In this document: positions 25,333-37,400 of the stretch, one piece after another
How the letters are laid out: every line of letters begins with the position of its first letter
Numbering within the stretch: position 1 is the stretch's first letter
NCBI RefSeq assembly: GCF_910592395.1
Contig: NC_088313.1
Coordinates: forward strand, 13,282,437-13,346,436
Direction: 5' to 3'
From: Lineus longissimus
Taxonomy: Eukaryota > Nemertea > Pilidiophora > Heteronemertea > Lineidae
Length of the DNA: 64,000 bases
Translations under genes and position numbers: made by a program
Notes under the pieces: model-generated
Seen by the model: the letters and a program-made list of their open reading frames with translations, nothing else
Databases searched by the model: none
What the model was told of the DNA's origin: nothing

Positions 25333-25970
25333 CCGAGGTGACTTTCTGGCATCGTATTCCTGACTAAAAGATCCTTATGCCAGTGCACAGCTGTCCTCTC
25401 CGCCGAGGTGCATTTACCATGTAGTCATCGCGTGTTAGCTTTCTTTGAATACCAGCAATTACATTGACCCCAATGCATAAGCCAAACCAAGAAAATTGCG
25501 GGAATACCCTGTTAGATCAGAGCATGACATTACTTATCGTGTCGATCGACCAGAGAGCTTTGGCGGTTCGATAGTCGTACATCCACTGATACCTCAAACA
25601 TACAAATCACGACTGCATACCGCGACAGACAATTACCCCAAGGATAGCGTTATAATGGGATATGCAAATTTCTGAATTAGATAGCTGATGGGAATCTAAT
25701 CCCGACTTAGTGGCGTAGCTAGGTGTCGCTAAATCATGCTGCATGGTAGAAAAGGGTGTCGTTTTTTGGTAAAAAGTGGTCTCGAGACGAATCCCGCAGC
25801 AATTTTGTCATTGGCAACTGTTCAAATCTTCACCCAAACTATAATCACAACTTTCCCAATCGTGTATATTATGCGCATGAATCATACCAAATTTATCTGT
25901 GCATCATTCATTCATTCAGGCATTTTTGTTTGGCATTCGCATCAGCATCGTGTCAGTCATTTGCGTGATG
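25333..25970. other. No gene seen
   Basis: The open frame that crosses the end of this stretch extends into the 25-bp minisatellite and owes its length to that repeat. Confidence 0.45.
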
Positions 25971-25974
25971 CGCA

Positions 25975-26720
25975 AAAGCTATCCTCAATCGCATGTTTTG
26001 TAATTCGCACGAGGAACAGTTTTGTCATTCGCAATAGCAACAATTTTGTCATTCCTAAGAGGAACGGTCCTGACATTCGCCGCACGAGAAAGGTTTTGTC
26101 ATTAGCAAGAGCAACCACTTTGTCATTTGCAAGGGAACAGTTCGTCATTCGCAAGAGCAACATCTTTGTCATTCGCAAAAGGAACAACTTTGCCATTTGC
26201 AAGAGCAACTCCTCAGTTTGACATTTGCAAGAGGAACAGTTTAGCATTCGCACGAGAAACAGTTTCATCTTTGTGAGAGGAACTGTTCTGACATTTCCAA
26301 GAGGAACAGTTTTGACATTCACAAGAGGAATATGATTTTGACATACGCATGCACGAGGAACAGTTCTATTGTCCGCGAGCGCAAATACTATGAAATTTAG
26401 CCAAGCTTGAGCAACAGTTTTGACTTGAGTATTTTCAAAGACGTCAAAGCCTTAGAGACGGTGTGACAGACAATGTGGTTATGTCAGATCTCAGCCACAG
26501 AGCAACAGTTTTGGCTTGAGCATTTTCAAAGACGTTGCCATTCGCATGCGCAGCAGTTTTGTCAGCCGGATATTTGGCAAAAGCTTGGTCTTTCACATGT
26601 CCTTCTCAACATATGTCATTCGAAAGAGAAATAATTTATCCGTCACAAGTGAAACAGTTCGCACATGAGCACAACCAGTTTTGTCATTCGCCGGAGCAAC
26701 AATTTTGTACTTCGTTTATT
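25975..26720 (+). repeat. Degenerate minisatellite, unit about 25 bp
   Basis: Variants of TTTTGTCATTCGCAAGAGGA recur more than fifteen times. The array is dense to about 26,360 and sparse after. A segment around 26,445-26,495 (AAGCCTTAGAGACGGTGTGA) is duplicated at 26,908-26,957. Open frames of 161 codons (plus) and 121 codons (minus) cross the array. Their repetitive composition marks them as non-genic. Confidence 0.8.
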
Positions 26721-26989
26721 TCATCTAAAGGAATACCATTGTCCCTTCAGACGGGCTCAGGTGTGGAATTCATTAGCAAATAGCGCGGAAAGTGATAGCG
26801 TGGTTCAACAAAGTCACCGGAGATAAAGAAACCCCCTTAAGTTGCTCAGACGCGGACTGGATTAATAAATTCCCCAGAAGCAAGATGGGGATATGGGGCG
26901 GCACATCAAAGCCTTAGAGACGGTGTGACAGACAATATGGTTATGTCAGATCTCAGGCAGCGTCTCTGATATCTTCTTTGAATGCTCCC

Positions 26990-27185
26990 TTTGAGGACTT
27001 TGAATCGACACCACGGTCGCACTGAGAAGTCGGAACAAAATTTCTATATTTTGTATCCGGTTTCGCACGCGTATGAATGAGTTCAGTAAAGTTTGTATTC
27101 GAGCGCATGCGTAGACAGATCCAACATCTGAAAATATTGTTCCAGCTTCTGCCACAGGTGGCGCTGATTCAGCTGAGAATCCCAG
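26990..27185. repeat. Diverged relative of the repeat at the window start
   Basis: TTTTGTATCCGGTTTCGCACGCG and GCGCATGCGTAGACAGATCC, CTTCTGCCACAGGTGGCGCTG follow the same order and inverted arrangement as the arms at 49-188, with many substitutions. Confidence 0.45.
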
Positions 27186-27534
27186 AGGTCACAATTTATA
27201 GGAAATCTACAAAACGTCGTGTCTTTAAACCCTTGTGTTGATGTGCTGATGATATTCACGATATTACTTTATGATATTCCGACAGCAGGACCACCCATGC
27301 GAAAAGCTAAAAAGCAGCTTTTTCAAGCATAGTTCAACTAAATCGATCACAGGAGTACATCATAACTTGTTCCACTTTCACGATTGTTTGGCCTATGACT
27401 ATCCCTGGCCCTTCCATTTTGCAATCGAACTTTTAAATTCTGCTTTCATCTTTAGTTGGCCTTCAACTGTCTCCGTCCAGACCACGTTTGAAAGTTGGAT
27501 CTTTGTACTATTCGTAATAATATGTTGTAAGTAA

Positions 27535-28060
27535 CTGTGAATGTGACCTTGGATTATAACGCCATCCATCAACCGAACGAACCTGTATACCCAAGATCTT
27601 CAGAAAACACAATGGAGAACGTACAAAGAAGGTGTCTTTTAGCCAGTGTTGATCACTTTCACGATGATTGATGATGAGCGACTTGTCAGTGCTCATCAGC
27701 TCCAATACTGCCACGCCAAGTCAGTTATCTTGGATTTTATAGAAAGGGTGCGGCCTGCTATGATGCGGCCATGATTGGACACAGTCAACGTGACCTTGGA
27801 TTGATTAGTACACTATCCATCACCCTAGGACATTATGCAGCTTAGAGCTACAGAGATCACAATAAAAACCGGTGTCTTTGAGTGAGGGTTGATCACTTTC
27901 ATCATGAAGGCTTGCCAGCTGGACCGCTTCAGAGCAGAAAAGCATCCACTTAAACGGTTCTATCAAACAGATTTCGTTCGAGGATTTCTGAAATCTCCGT
28001 CCATCCAAGCCATTTTGCTTGTTTGCTCTACCGCCATAATGATACTTGATCATCAGAAAT
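27535..28060 (+). repeat. Degenerate direct repeat, about 250-bp unit, two copies
   Basis: GTGACCTTGGATT, CCATCCATCA, then GGTGTCTTT-AG-GTTGATCACTTTC-ATGA recur at about 27,541-27,670 and 27,790-27,905. Confidence 0.5.
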
Positions 28061-30361
28061 AAACATCACACTATTTTGTGACCCTTACGAAGAGATACGA
28101 ACGACTGAGTACCTAATTCCTCGTGCTACATGTACTAATCAAGGTCTTTGGTATCATCAAGTCGTGTGCGATATCATTTTTGCGACACTCGTACATCGGC
28201 TTTCATACTTCGTACATCGTATACAGGTCTCCGTTCGTACAGGTTGCGAAACCTACCTATCACACGACATCCGACAAGCGAAGATCAGAAGGGATCACTT
28301 ATGCCCTGACAGAATGACTAATGCACCACAAGAGAAATAGCCCATTGGTGCTGTTTGCTATCCACCCTCGCAAAGGTATCATCCTTAGTAACATAATGGA
28401 CTGTATAAGGTTTCTGCATGGCTATTTATGGTACACGTTTTCCAATCTGAGAACGACCTACACTTTTGTTGATATTTTTAAATGGAGGTGTGGGCCACCA
28501 AGTCGAGGACAACGTCGATGAAGGTTTTGGCGTCTTTGAGAGAACCGTTTCGTGTTTTTCAGGCAACACAACTATGCACACCATAGAGGTTTTGCAGAGA
28601 AATGAAAAAACCCAAAAGATTTTCGAGTATATATATGGAACGCCCTGAGAAACATATACGGGATGCATTGGCTGATAAACTCTACAGGTTTTTTTCAAAA
28701 ACTCGTAATCGGGATGCACTCATCGGGAGTCTTTTCAAATGCATGCGATACAAAAAGAGTTCTCCAATAAACAGTGCAATGATTATACAGTTTGCCATCC
28801 ATTAACTTATCTGGTCAAAACCCTTCGGCTGCAACTGGCCGAATTCCTCACCAAACAAGTCCGCCGCGTATGAAGGCATCAGTATTCACACCAATTCACT
28901 CCACTTGGTCATTTTATTCTGTGCACTTGATCAGATTAATTGCCATATCGTCTTGGCCATCTCAAGGGCGTTGCTTTATTACCATCAAGAGGAGCAGCTC
29001 AAGTAATGGATCCGACAAGTTCTTCGTCGTCCGTCAGAATTCCTAAGTTGCCGGAAAGGTGGCCGTGACCGACCCCGGATGACCGGCCAAAGGACAGGAC
29101 GTTGGTACGGACGGACGGGATTTCCATACACGTCGAAAGTCAACCGGACGACAACTCTACTTGGCCATATCGGGTTATAAGTAAAAATCGCTCGCTGTGA
29201 AGACTACATGATGATGATAATATTTTTATTCATAACATAAGCCGATGGACAAAACCTCTCACAGTCCACCCATCCCCCAGGTCCACATCACCCCACTCAC
29301 CCACCCCACAGCATTGGCCCTATCTCTGATTTAGCTGCACCATTAACTCCAGACTACTACGTTCAGAATCGAGATTCTTATCGTCTGATAAAAAAAAAAT
29401 CCTCAAAGACATGTTCTGATATTTGTCCGTTCGACGACATATATGTATCTTTTTTCGTCGTCAACAACATGATACGGTTAATTGATCCCTTGGATCACTG
29501 CTCGGCCTCGATCTGCTTGTCAATACAATGCAATACATGAAGCTGACAGACGAAACCTCTCACATTGGGCTATATCTGACAGTCAGATCCTCTTAACAAT
29601 GGGATGCTCGCAAGTCGGCTTAAATCGTGGCTTCGATATACTAGACAAGTGTGGGAGACACTGAGACAGAGCTGCCAGACGATATTGTGAGTCTGCATCA
29701 TCTTGGTTTTCAGAGAATTCAATGCTGAACCCAAAAAATACATGAATTGTTGAAAGTTTGGTGTACAAAATTTGACAGACGAAAACCTGTTCAGGAGACA
29801 GATTGAATATAGAGGAATGTGATAGTGGGTTAAAAAAATTCCGAGCAATACTTTTTTCATTGGAGTAATACATTTTGAAAACGGAACTATTTGGCCATGC
29901 ACATAATGCACAGGCGTCCGCAATGCAATGAAAACTACGGAGATGGTGCTCACTGATTGCGCAGGTTCCAATCGAGCTATGATTTTGAGAGATGATTCGG
30001 CGTCATCGCATGTCGGGATCACTCCCTTGCAGTCCACATCCGAAGACAGAAACCATGATAGAAATTATCCATTCATGACCTGGTGGAGTCCAACTTATTT
30101 CCTTGGATGATTGTATTCATCAGGTTCTCATTAAAATGATAACTCGTGATGTTACGTCCTTTTCTTCGTAAAAGATTTTATTTCTTTGAAAGACCTTGTG
30201 ATTACATTAATGCACGATCGACAAATGATATGCCCCGTGATAATTGTCTCGTCTGTCCGTGGAAACTAAAATGTCAACATAGGGGCAGACACTGTGTTGG
30301 CACCTTCTTGTTACCAGAGAACCTAGAGGCCATTAGCGAAACAATTAATCGCGCCTTCCGA
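28061..30361. other. No gene seen; dispersed repeat at 28.55-28.72 kb
   Basis: The only repeat noted is the diverged relative of 10,490-10,690. A 155-codon minus-strand frame at 29,570-30,037 has no recognisable domain and no codon or splice support. Confidence 0.4.
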
Positions 30362-30753
30362 TAGTCCGGGAGCTGAGCACCTTTTATTTAACATGAGGAG
30401 AGAGTGAGATAAGTATGTTTTTATCAGTTTTTAATTGGCAGTGTGGTTAGAAACGACCTTTTTATGTATTTTGCCATGATTTTCGATAGAAACCAATTTA
30501 AAATGTCATTTCCTATAACATATCAAAAGGAGGCTTTTTAAAACATACTTATCTCACTCCTGTACCGAGCTCCCACTCGTTGTCCAATGATTAAGCCATT
30601 AACCAAAATTCTAACCCCTCTATCTCCTACACCCACCACTTGAAAAACTTAAGAATTGGGTTTCTATGGTCAGGCAGGCGTACTCTATCCCTCAACACAT
30701 TCAAATCATTTGTAGCTTGCATGTTAAATAAAAGTCGCTCAGCTCCCGGACTA
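30362..30753. mobile_element. TA-flanked MITE (392 bp) with nested inverted repeats
   Basis: The left end TAGTCCGGGAGCTGAGC and the complement of the right end match over 34 bp with 2 differences. The match extends into a shared TTTTATTTAACATG block. A second inner pair, GAGTGAGATAAGTATGTTTT at about 30,402 and its complement at about 30,541-30,562, gives a double hairpin. The element is bounded by TA. No coding sequence is present. Confidence 0.8.
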
Positions 30754-31689
30754 AAACATGAAACGTCATGGCCTAAGTGAAAAGGTTCTACTGAACTCGA
30801 TTCGCAACTCCTGGTAACTTCATTATTACTAGATAGTCAATTGTTATCTAATGATATATACGTCACATTTACATTTTATGATGCTGTAAATATGAAAACA
30901 ATCAAGTGTTATGTTGGTAAATATGACATAAACACTGATGGGGATTGGAAAACGGAACTTACCTTCTGCGCGGGTGCTTTATTTGGATGTCCGTGAAAAC
31001 AGCCGAAAATCCCAATGTTGTACAGTTCAGAACAGTCGTATATAAAAGTATCAGATACACATTGATATTATTATTGTCATATCCACTTTTACTCGAATAA
31101 ACGGCACTGTAAGTTCATCAGTATGATATATAGAAGCATATGATATCCGCAAAATGTAACCTTGCGTGAAACGCCAATCATAAAATCGAATCGTTACAAG
31201 CAAAACGAAAGCTGATCCGGTTAACCTCCAGTCTTCTTTCGTAACAATTAAGGTACATATAACTGTCGCATATGTGCGCGATCGAAAAGTGCTGATTGCA
31301 AAGTGTGATAGGTCCCTTGCGATCTGCAGTTGTCTGAGAACGCGGCCAAGGTTCCTTTCTGCTCCCTGCCTCTTAAGTCCGAGTATGTTTGCATCGTGTG
31401 CGGAGGAACAGATCAGTTTAGTTCTATTGCGCGATCATGGAATATGCGCCTTCACGGGAAGAATCTCGAGAAGGCATTGGAGAAACGCATTTGTTGAGAA
31501 TGGGCACAGTTGCAATTGAAATATTTTTTCATCAACAACTGCAAGAACTTTACATCATTACAGACTTGCTACACAAGAACGACTAGATGGTATTAGCGAA
31601 GAAAATATTTACGAGAATAGAGTTCACTGGAGTTCCAGATTAGCTCAATTTTATGTCTTAGTTAACATTCTTTAGACTCATGTAGTTTA
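30754..31689. other. No gene seen
   Basis: Frames are short, without recognisable domains or repeat structure. Confidence 0.45.
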
Positions 31690-31691
31690 TA

Positions 31692-32827
31692 TGGCATCGC
31701 ACGGAAGACGATGGCCCTTTCCATAGTCACAATCAAGCCGTACTGAGGACAATGTCACTTCCCATAGTCACAATCAAGCCATTGTGAAGACAATGTCCAA
31801 TAGTCACAATCAAGATGTAGTGAGGACAACGTCACTTCCCATTTCATAGTCACAATCAAGCCGTAGTGAGGACAATATCACTTTCCAATTAAGTCACAAT
31901 CAACCGTACTGAAGACGATGGCACTTTCCATACTCACAAGCAATCGTAGTGAAGACAATGTCACTTCCCGTAGTCACAATCAAGCCATTGTGAAGACGAT
32001 GGCACTTCCTATAGTCACAATCAAGCCGTACTGAGGACAATGTCCCATAGTCACAATCAAGCCGTAGTGAAGACAATGTCATTTCCCATAGTCACAATCA
32101 AGCCATTGTGAAGACGATGGCACTGCCCATAGTCCCAATCAGGCCATTGTGAAGACGATGGCACTTCCCAAAGTCACACTCAAGCCATTGTGAAGACGAT
32201 GGCACTACCCATAGTCACAATCAAGCCATTGTGAAGACGATGGCACTACCCATAGTCACAATCAGGCCATTGTGAAGACGATGGCACTTCCCAAAGTCAC
32301 ACTCAAGCCATTGTGAAGACGATGGCACTACCCATAGTCACAATCAGGCCATTGTGAAGACAATGTCACTACCCATAGTCCCAATCAAGCCATTGTGAAG
32401 AGGATGGCACTACCCATAGTCACAATCAAGCCATTGTGAAGACGATGGCACTTCCCATAGTCACAATCAAGCCGTATGGAAGACAATGTCACTACCCATA
32501 GTCACAATCAAGCCATTGTGAAGACAATGTCACTACCCATAGTCACAATCAAGCCATTGTGAAGACGATGGCACTTCCCATAGTCACAATCAAGCCATTG
32601 TGAAGACGATGGCACTTCCCATAGTCACAATCAAGCCATATTGTGAAGACGATGTCACTTCCCATAGTCACAATCAAGCCATTGTGAAGACAATGTCACT
32701 ACCCATAGTCACAATCAAGCCATTGTGAAGACAATGTCACTACCCATAGTCACAATCAAGCCATTGTGAAGACGATGGCACTTCCCATAGTCACAATCAA
32801 GTGACATTGAAGACAATATCATTTCCT
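31692..32827 (+). repeat. 41-bp minisatellite, about 27 copies
   Basis: The unit contains CCCATAGTCACAATCAAGCC followed by ATTGTGAAGACGATGGCACTT. Consecutive TAGTCACAATC blocks are 41 bp apart, for example 32,581 and 32,622. Outer copies are degenerate and inner copies nearly identical, with variants ATGGCACTT/ATGTCACTA and CCGTA/CCATT. There are no unique spacers, so it is not a CRISPR-like array. Confidence 0.95.
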
Positions 32828-33155
32828 GTAAAAAAAATTTTTTAAACAAGGCCATTACCCACTGCTAGATCTTTTTTGACAATCTTTACTTACATATAGG
32901 ATAACACTAATCAATCACAGGCCAACTTCCAAATTAGGTATATATGTCTTGCTCGAGGACATGAAATTAATTGGTGATGGTGCTACCAGTTGAGCAACAG
33001 ACCTTTTGACCGTCTTGAAAGATTCATGGTTTTTTACTCCTACGTCATTTACATATACCCAAAACATTGAAAAACACTGGTATATAAGGATGTCTTCATA
33101 TAAGTAAGGTTCCTTAACATTATACCTCTTAGCTCCCTAATACAGCAGTTTAACC
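32828..33155. other. No gene seen
   Basis: AT-rich sequence between the minisatellite and the repeat at 33.16 kb. Confidence 0.5.
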
Positions 33156-33159
33156 ACCC

Positions 33160-33780
33160 TTACCCACCTTGGAGAAGCACTTCCCCAGATCGCCGAGAAT
33201 CAGGCAGGCCTTCCAGTTTGCTGAGCTGACCTGTCCTTGGAAAGGAAAATGTTGTTCAATAAAGTTGGAAAAACTGTCTTGTAGAAGTCTTTTGTTGTGT
33301 TCATCTGGTAATGAGGTTCTTCAAGCCACTGATTTCAATCAAACATGGAGAAAAATGCGCTGGTGGTTTGTCCTATGGTTAGCGAACAAATTGGAAAATA
33401 AGCATGGATTGTTTTTTACCAAAAACATTGCAACGGATGTCATAGGACATCATTTCAACCTCCCAGATCATCATGGCCTCCAGGACTTCTCAATCTATGT
33501 CCTAGAACTTATGTACATCGCCCCAGATGGCACAATTGCCAAGGCCAAAAGACTCTCCAGAGTCTTCCTGGATCAATCGTCTGCACACGTCGCCACTTGG
33601 ACTTAACATTAAGGCCAACACGTCCTGGTAACCTCCCTTATACTCCTCTGGCGTTTCCATCAGTGGATTGATTTTATGCATGCACCATGGAGTAACCTGC
33701 TGGTTAATTTACCTCGAAATTCAGTGCATATGATGTCCTTGTTACCAGATGGTCACAGTTTATTTCAGAAAATTTACCAA
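33160..33780 (+). repeat. Dispersed repeat with second copy at 62.27-62.60 kb
   Basis: AATCAGGCAGGCCTTCCAGTT, TGTTGTGTTCATCTGG, TTTGTCCTATGGTTAGCGAA, CACCATGGAGTAACC and TTACCAGATGG-CACAG occur in the same order in the copy near 62.28-62.60 kb. This copy has about 260 bp extra at about 33,418-33,685, where the GIY-YIG-like fragment lies. Confidence 0.65.
33418..33665 (+). pseudogene. Fragment resembling the GIY-YIG region of Penelope-like elements
   Basis: The frame reads IGHHFNLPDHHGLQDFSIYV, a pattern typical of the tail of retroelement GIY-YIG-type regions (HFNLP-GH, then D, then IYVL). After a frameshift near 33,550 another frame gives SSWINRLHTSPLGLNIKA, which matches the usual WI-RL-T--P-GLN ending of the same region. 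The frame break and lack of upstream reverse transcriptase mean it is a dead fragment. Family assignment rests on motif memory only. Confidence 0.45.
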
Positions 33781-34480
33781 TGATTGCACATTTTTGCCAT
33801 TTGTCTAGTGAGGCAGCCATTCTCCCAGGGCTCAAGTAGCACCATCTAGGTTTGGCTGCTCGGTAAGTTTTGGAAGGCCCGATAAGTTTCTCAGCAATCT
33901 GGGGAATAGATTTTCCAGGGCGACACCATTAACTGTTTAACAATTGGAATGTAAGATCAATCACAGTCACCTCTGTATCACTGACTGCTTGAGGAATTAG
34001 TACATCTAGATAACAGGAGAGGTCTCCCCGATCTCTCAGCAGTGAACCATCACTATCACACCAGACGATATCACTGTATAAGGAGAGCAACTGAGGCCAT
34101 TACAGCCTCTGATCTACTGATCTTGAGACTCCCCAAAGGGGCATGGAAGCCGGGACATAAAGATCTGTGGTTTTAAACAAAAAAAGTGCAAGAAAGTCTG
34201 AAGGAATTATGGCACGAGCTAGGATGCAATCTGCGATTCCCCCTTCACAACTTCACGTCACATTCATTGCTGTCTTTTCGTTAATTTTCTCCGGCCTGAA
34301 AACTCTCGACATGCTGTCTTGAGCTTTCTGAGGGCAAAGAAAATCAACCCGTGCGATCTGGCAACTCGAAGCAGACACTCTGATAGTATTCTTATTTCAT
34401 CAAGGGAAAAGTGATGCTATAAACATGATAAAGGCCTGCTTCCTGCTTCTGCATCTGAACTCTACATTTTTAAATTAAAA
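33781..34480. other. Probable 3' flank or 3' UTR of SEPSECS
   Basis: The stretch lies downstream of the SEPSECS stop on the minus strand. No coding signal was found. Confidence 0.4.
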
Positions 34481-37400
34481 TTAGGTTTCTGTTGCACCAT
34501 TTTCATTTCCTGAAGCACCATTTTCTTTTTTTATCTTGTCCGATTTATCATCGTCCTGTAAAGGCGAGGCTGCCATCCCCAACACCTTTCCTTTGAACTG
34601 TTCTTTCCATTTCACTAGAACTTTATCCAGTCTCTTAACAAACAGATCGACGTCTGCTTTCGTGATCCCTATCGATGCAGCAGCAGTGAGGTAGGCGCAT
34701 GGGTAACGGTTCATGTGGGATCCGAATCCTGTGAAAGTGTAACCACTGACTGTCTTCGATTCGCCTGGCGGCACAACTCTGAAGCAGAGAGAAGCAAGGA
34801 TAAGCAGAACAATTCGAACTGGTGACACCTTAAAGGGGGACTATAGGCAGGGGGAGAGGGGCTGATTTGGCCATCTTCAGGTGACTAATATACACAGTAA
34901 AGGGCCCTGCATCATGTCAGATTCAGCACTAAATGTATTCTTCACACAAGCGTGAATCATTTCGACGTACTGTGAGATGTGAGAGACCCCTATTGGCGAC
35001 TTTGTGTAACTTTATCTTGCCTGTCTAGCTGCTGCCTATATTGTCCCTTAAAATAAGATTCTTTATTGGAATACTGACTTCTGATAATTTATAACAGCTG
35101 GATTGCTATGCTGTACATGAAAGAAGAAACAGGGAGAACAGTTATACTCATAACGAAAGTATAAGATTACCTTGTCCCTGAGATACATCTTGTGAACAGC
35201 ATCGAACCAAATTGCGTGACTGATTTGTTATTCTCTAAGCCATTGGGTGGCGTAAGCGACATACCTGAAGACGAGACGAAAATGTTGATCACGACCCAGT
35301 TTTAAAAGAGAATATTTATGTAATATTTGTTTCAATGCCTCGGTCAAGGAAAGAGGGCATCTGTTTTAACCAGGGCCCGGTTGTTCAAAAGCACAAAAGT
35401 CACGTTATCCCTAACGGTACATTAAGTATCTTTAAGGACGTTATCTCTTTCAGTTAAACCCATTGAAATTTTCACGTTAAGACGTTTTCATCAACCTAGC
35501 CCTGGTGTGAAAAAAGTAGGCGTAAAATCCACAGGAGACCAGTTTCTGATCAAAAGCAGTGTCCCCAGGAAAGGATGTCCAGCCAACAGAGGTATCCACT
35601 ATGAGAAGTTCCATGGCTTCAATTTATTTTTTGTCCTCAGACAGACACAGTTTCCCTGACCTACTTTTGAACTAAGGATTCAAGAGACAGACTGGCATTA
35701 GATCTCAAGTGTTATCTGGTCAGTTTCTGGTAATTCACACTGAGCCATCTGTCTTGGCCTTCCCGTCATGTATCAGAATGGTCAAGAGTCACAGAAACCC
35801 ATGATTTATTGTGGAGACGAGCTTACCCACTGATATAGGATTGTGTGGAATAGACAGCAATCTTTCTCCATGGAGCTGGGCACATTTTGATAACTCTTCC
35901 GATAAATATTTGTAAGTTTCTTTACGTTCCTTAAGCAAGTTCTTGTAACCTTTGACCCCCAAGGACAACAGCGTGATGAAGACGTCGAGAGAGGGTGTCC
36001 CCGACGCGCGACCTGAAAAATACAGCATAAGGATTTAGTCATACTCATATAGAGAGCAATTTGACATCCGACTCATGCTCCAGACCAGCTCCTCAAAAGG
36101 GGGACTAGAGGCAGGAGCAGCAGGGTTAAATTGACCATCTTCGGGTGACTAATATGCACTGTAGCGGCAATGGGTCATGTTAGATTCAGCACTAAATATA
36201 TTCATTGTACGAGGGTGAATAGTTTTGACGTACTGTGAGATGTGAGCGACCCCTATTAGCGACATTGTGTAACTTTATCTTGCCTACCTAGCTGCTGCCG
36301 ATAGTGTCCCTTTAATGCAGAATAAAAAGGAATCCTGGCCAGGAATTCTAAAACATCTTGATTACAATGAACTACATTTTACAGGGTAAAATGCACTATG
36401 CGTGCACTGTGCCTCATTTTCACAGCAGCGGTTATGGTTTGGCAACCATTAACCGCTTGGTTTGGTGCAAAATATGAAAGCAGTCAAAATTGTGTTTTGG
36501 AGTAGAAATTGACACCTCACTATTGGTGTGTTGCCTCATTTTTGGCCTACATTTTAGCTCCACCTTCATGGCGTTTGGTGAGGCAACAAATACCTCAAGT
36601 TTGCTATCATGTCCTGAAACACAATCCCGTTTTATGGAGACAATTTGGCCTTAATGAGAAATTTTCCGGGTGATGACATCAGAGTTATCCAAGACACATT
36701 GACATTTTGCCATCTTACCGGGGTATGTCTTTCCTATTTCATCAATAAATTTTGGCTTGAAGCCAGCTATCACAGTCCCTCCGACAGGCACCAATAGGTT
36801 CTTGTCAGTACTCTGAACAAAAACATCCAGACGGCCGTGTTTGTGAGCCTAGAAAGATAACAAAGAAAATACAGTAGAACCTTTCTATTAAGGACATAAA
36901 TAACAGGCACTTTGAAAATTAATGCTGGAACAAATCACAACCTCTTGATGAAATCGACACACTGTCAGAGAAACAGCCGCCCTCTGTCATTCACACAAGG
37001 AGCATGACAACAAACAGAGGGACATGGCCTTGTAAGTGACAGACGCCGATGTTAATTCAAAAGATTGATCTTCTTCACTCTGGCACTCTGACATCTCACA
37101 ACACCTTAGACGTGACAGGAGTCAGTACTACTGAGCATCAATCTTATCCAAATTCAAATTTGATTGACAACTCAGTCATTATTAGAATGGTGAATTTCTG
37201 GTAATTTAGAAACGACCTTAGATGGAGAAAAGCACAATCATTGGCGTAATATACAAGCATAGTGTCTGGAGTCCCTTCTCCCACTCAGCAAATTTAAGGG
37301 GGTTGTGCTTGTACCCATATTACAAAATGACACCCTTCTTTTGGAGATTGCCAAATACATTTTGACCCACCATCGCGGGTACTGAGTGAGTGCTTTTCTG

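Noticed and set aside
25736-26322. Long frames on both strands (161 and 121 codons)
   Set aside because: They run through a 25-bp tandem repeat. The repetitive N/R/F-rich and L-rich products reflect the repeat period, not a gene.
29570-30037. 155-codon minus frame
   Set aside because: Composition is not protein-like and a second frame overlaps it. No domain or splice partners.
31692-32827. CRISPR-like array
   Set aside because: Units are contiguous 41-bp repeats without unique spacers, in an animal genome. It is a minisatellite.
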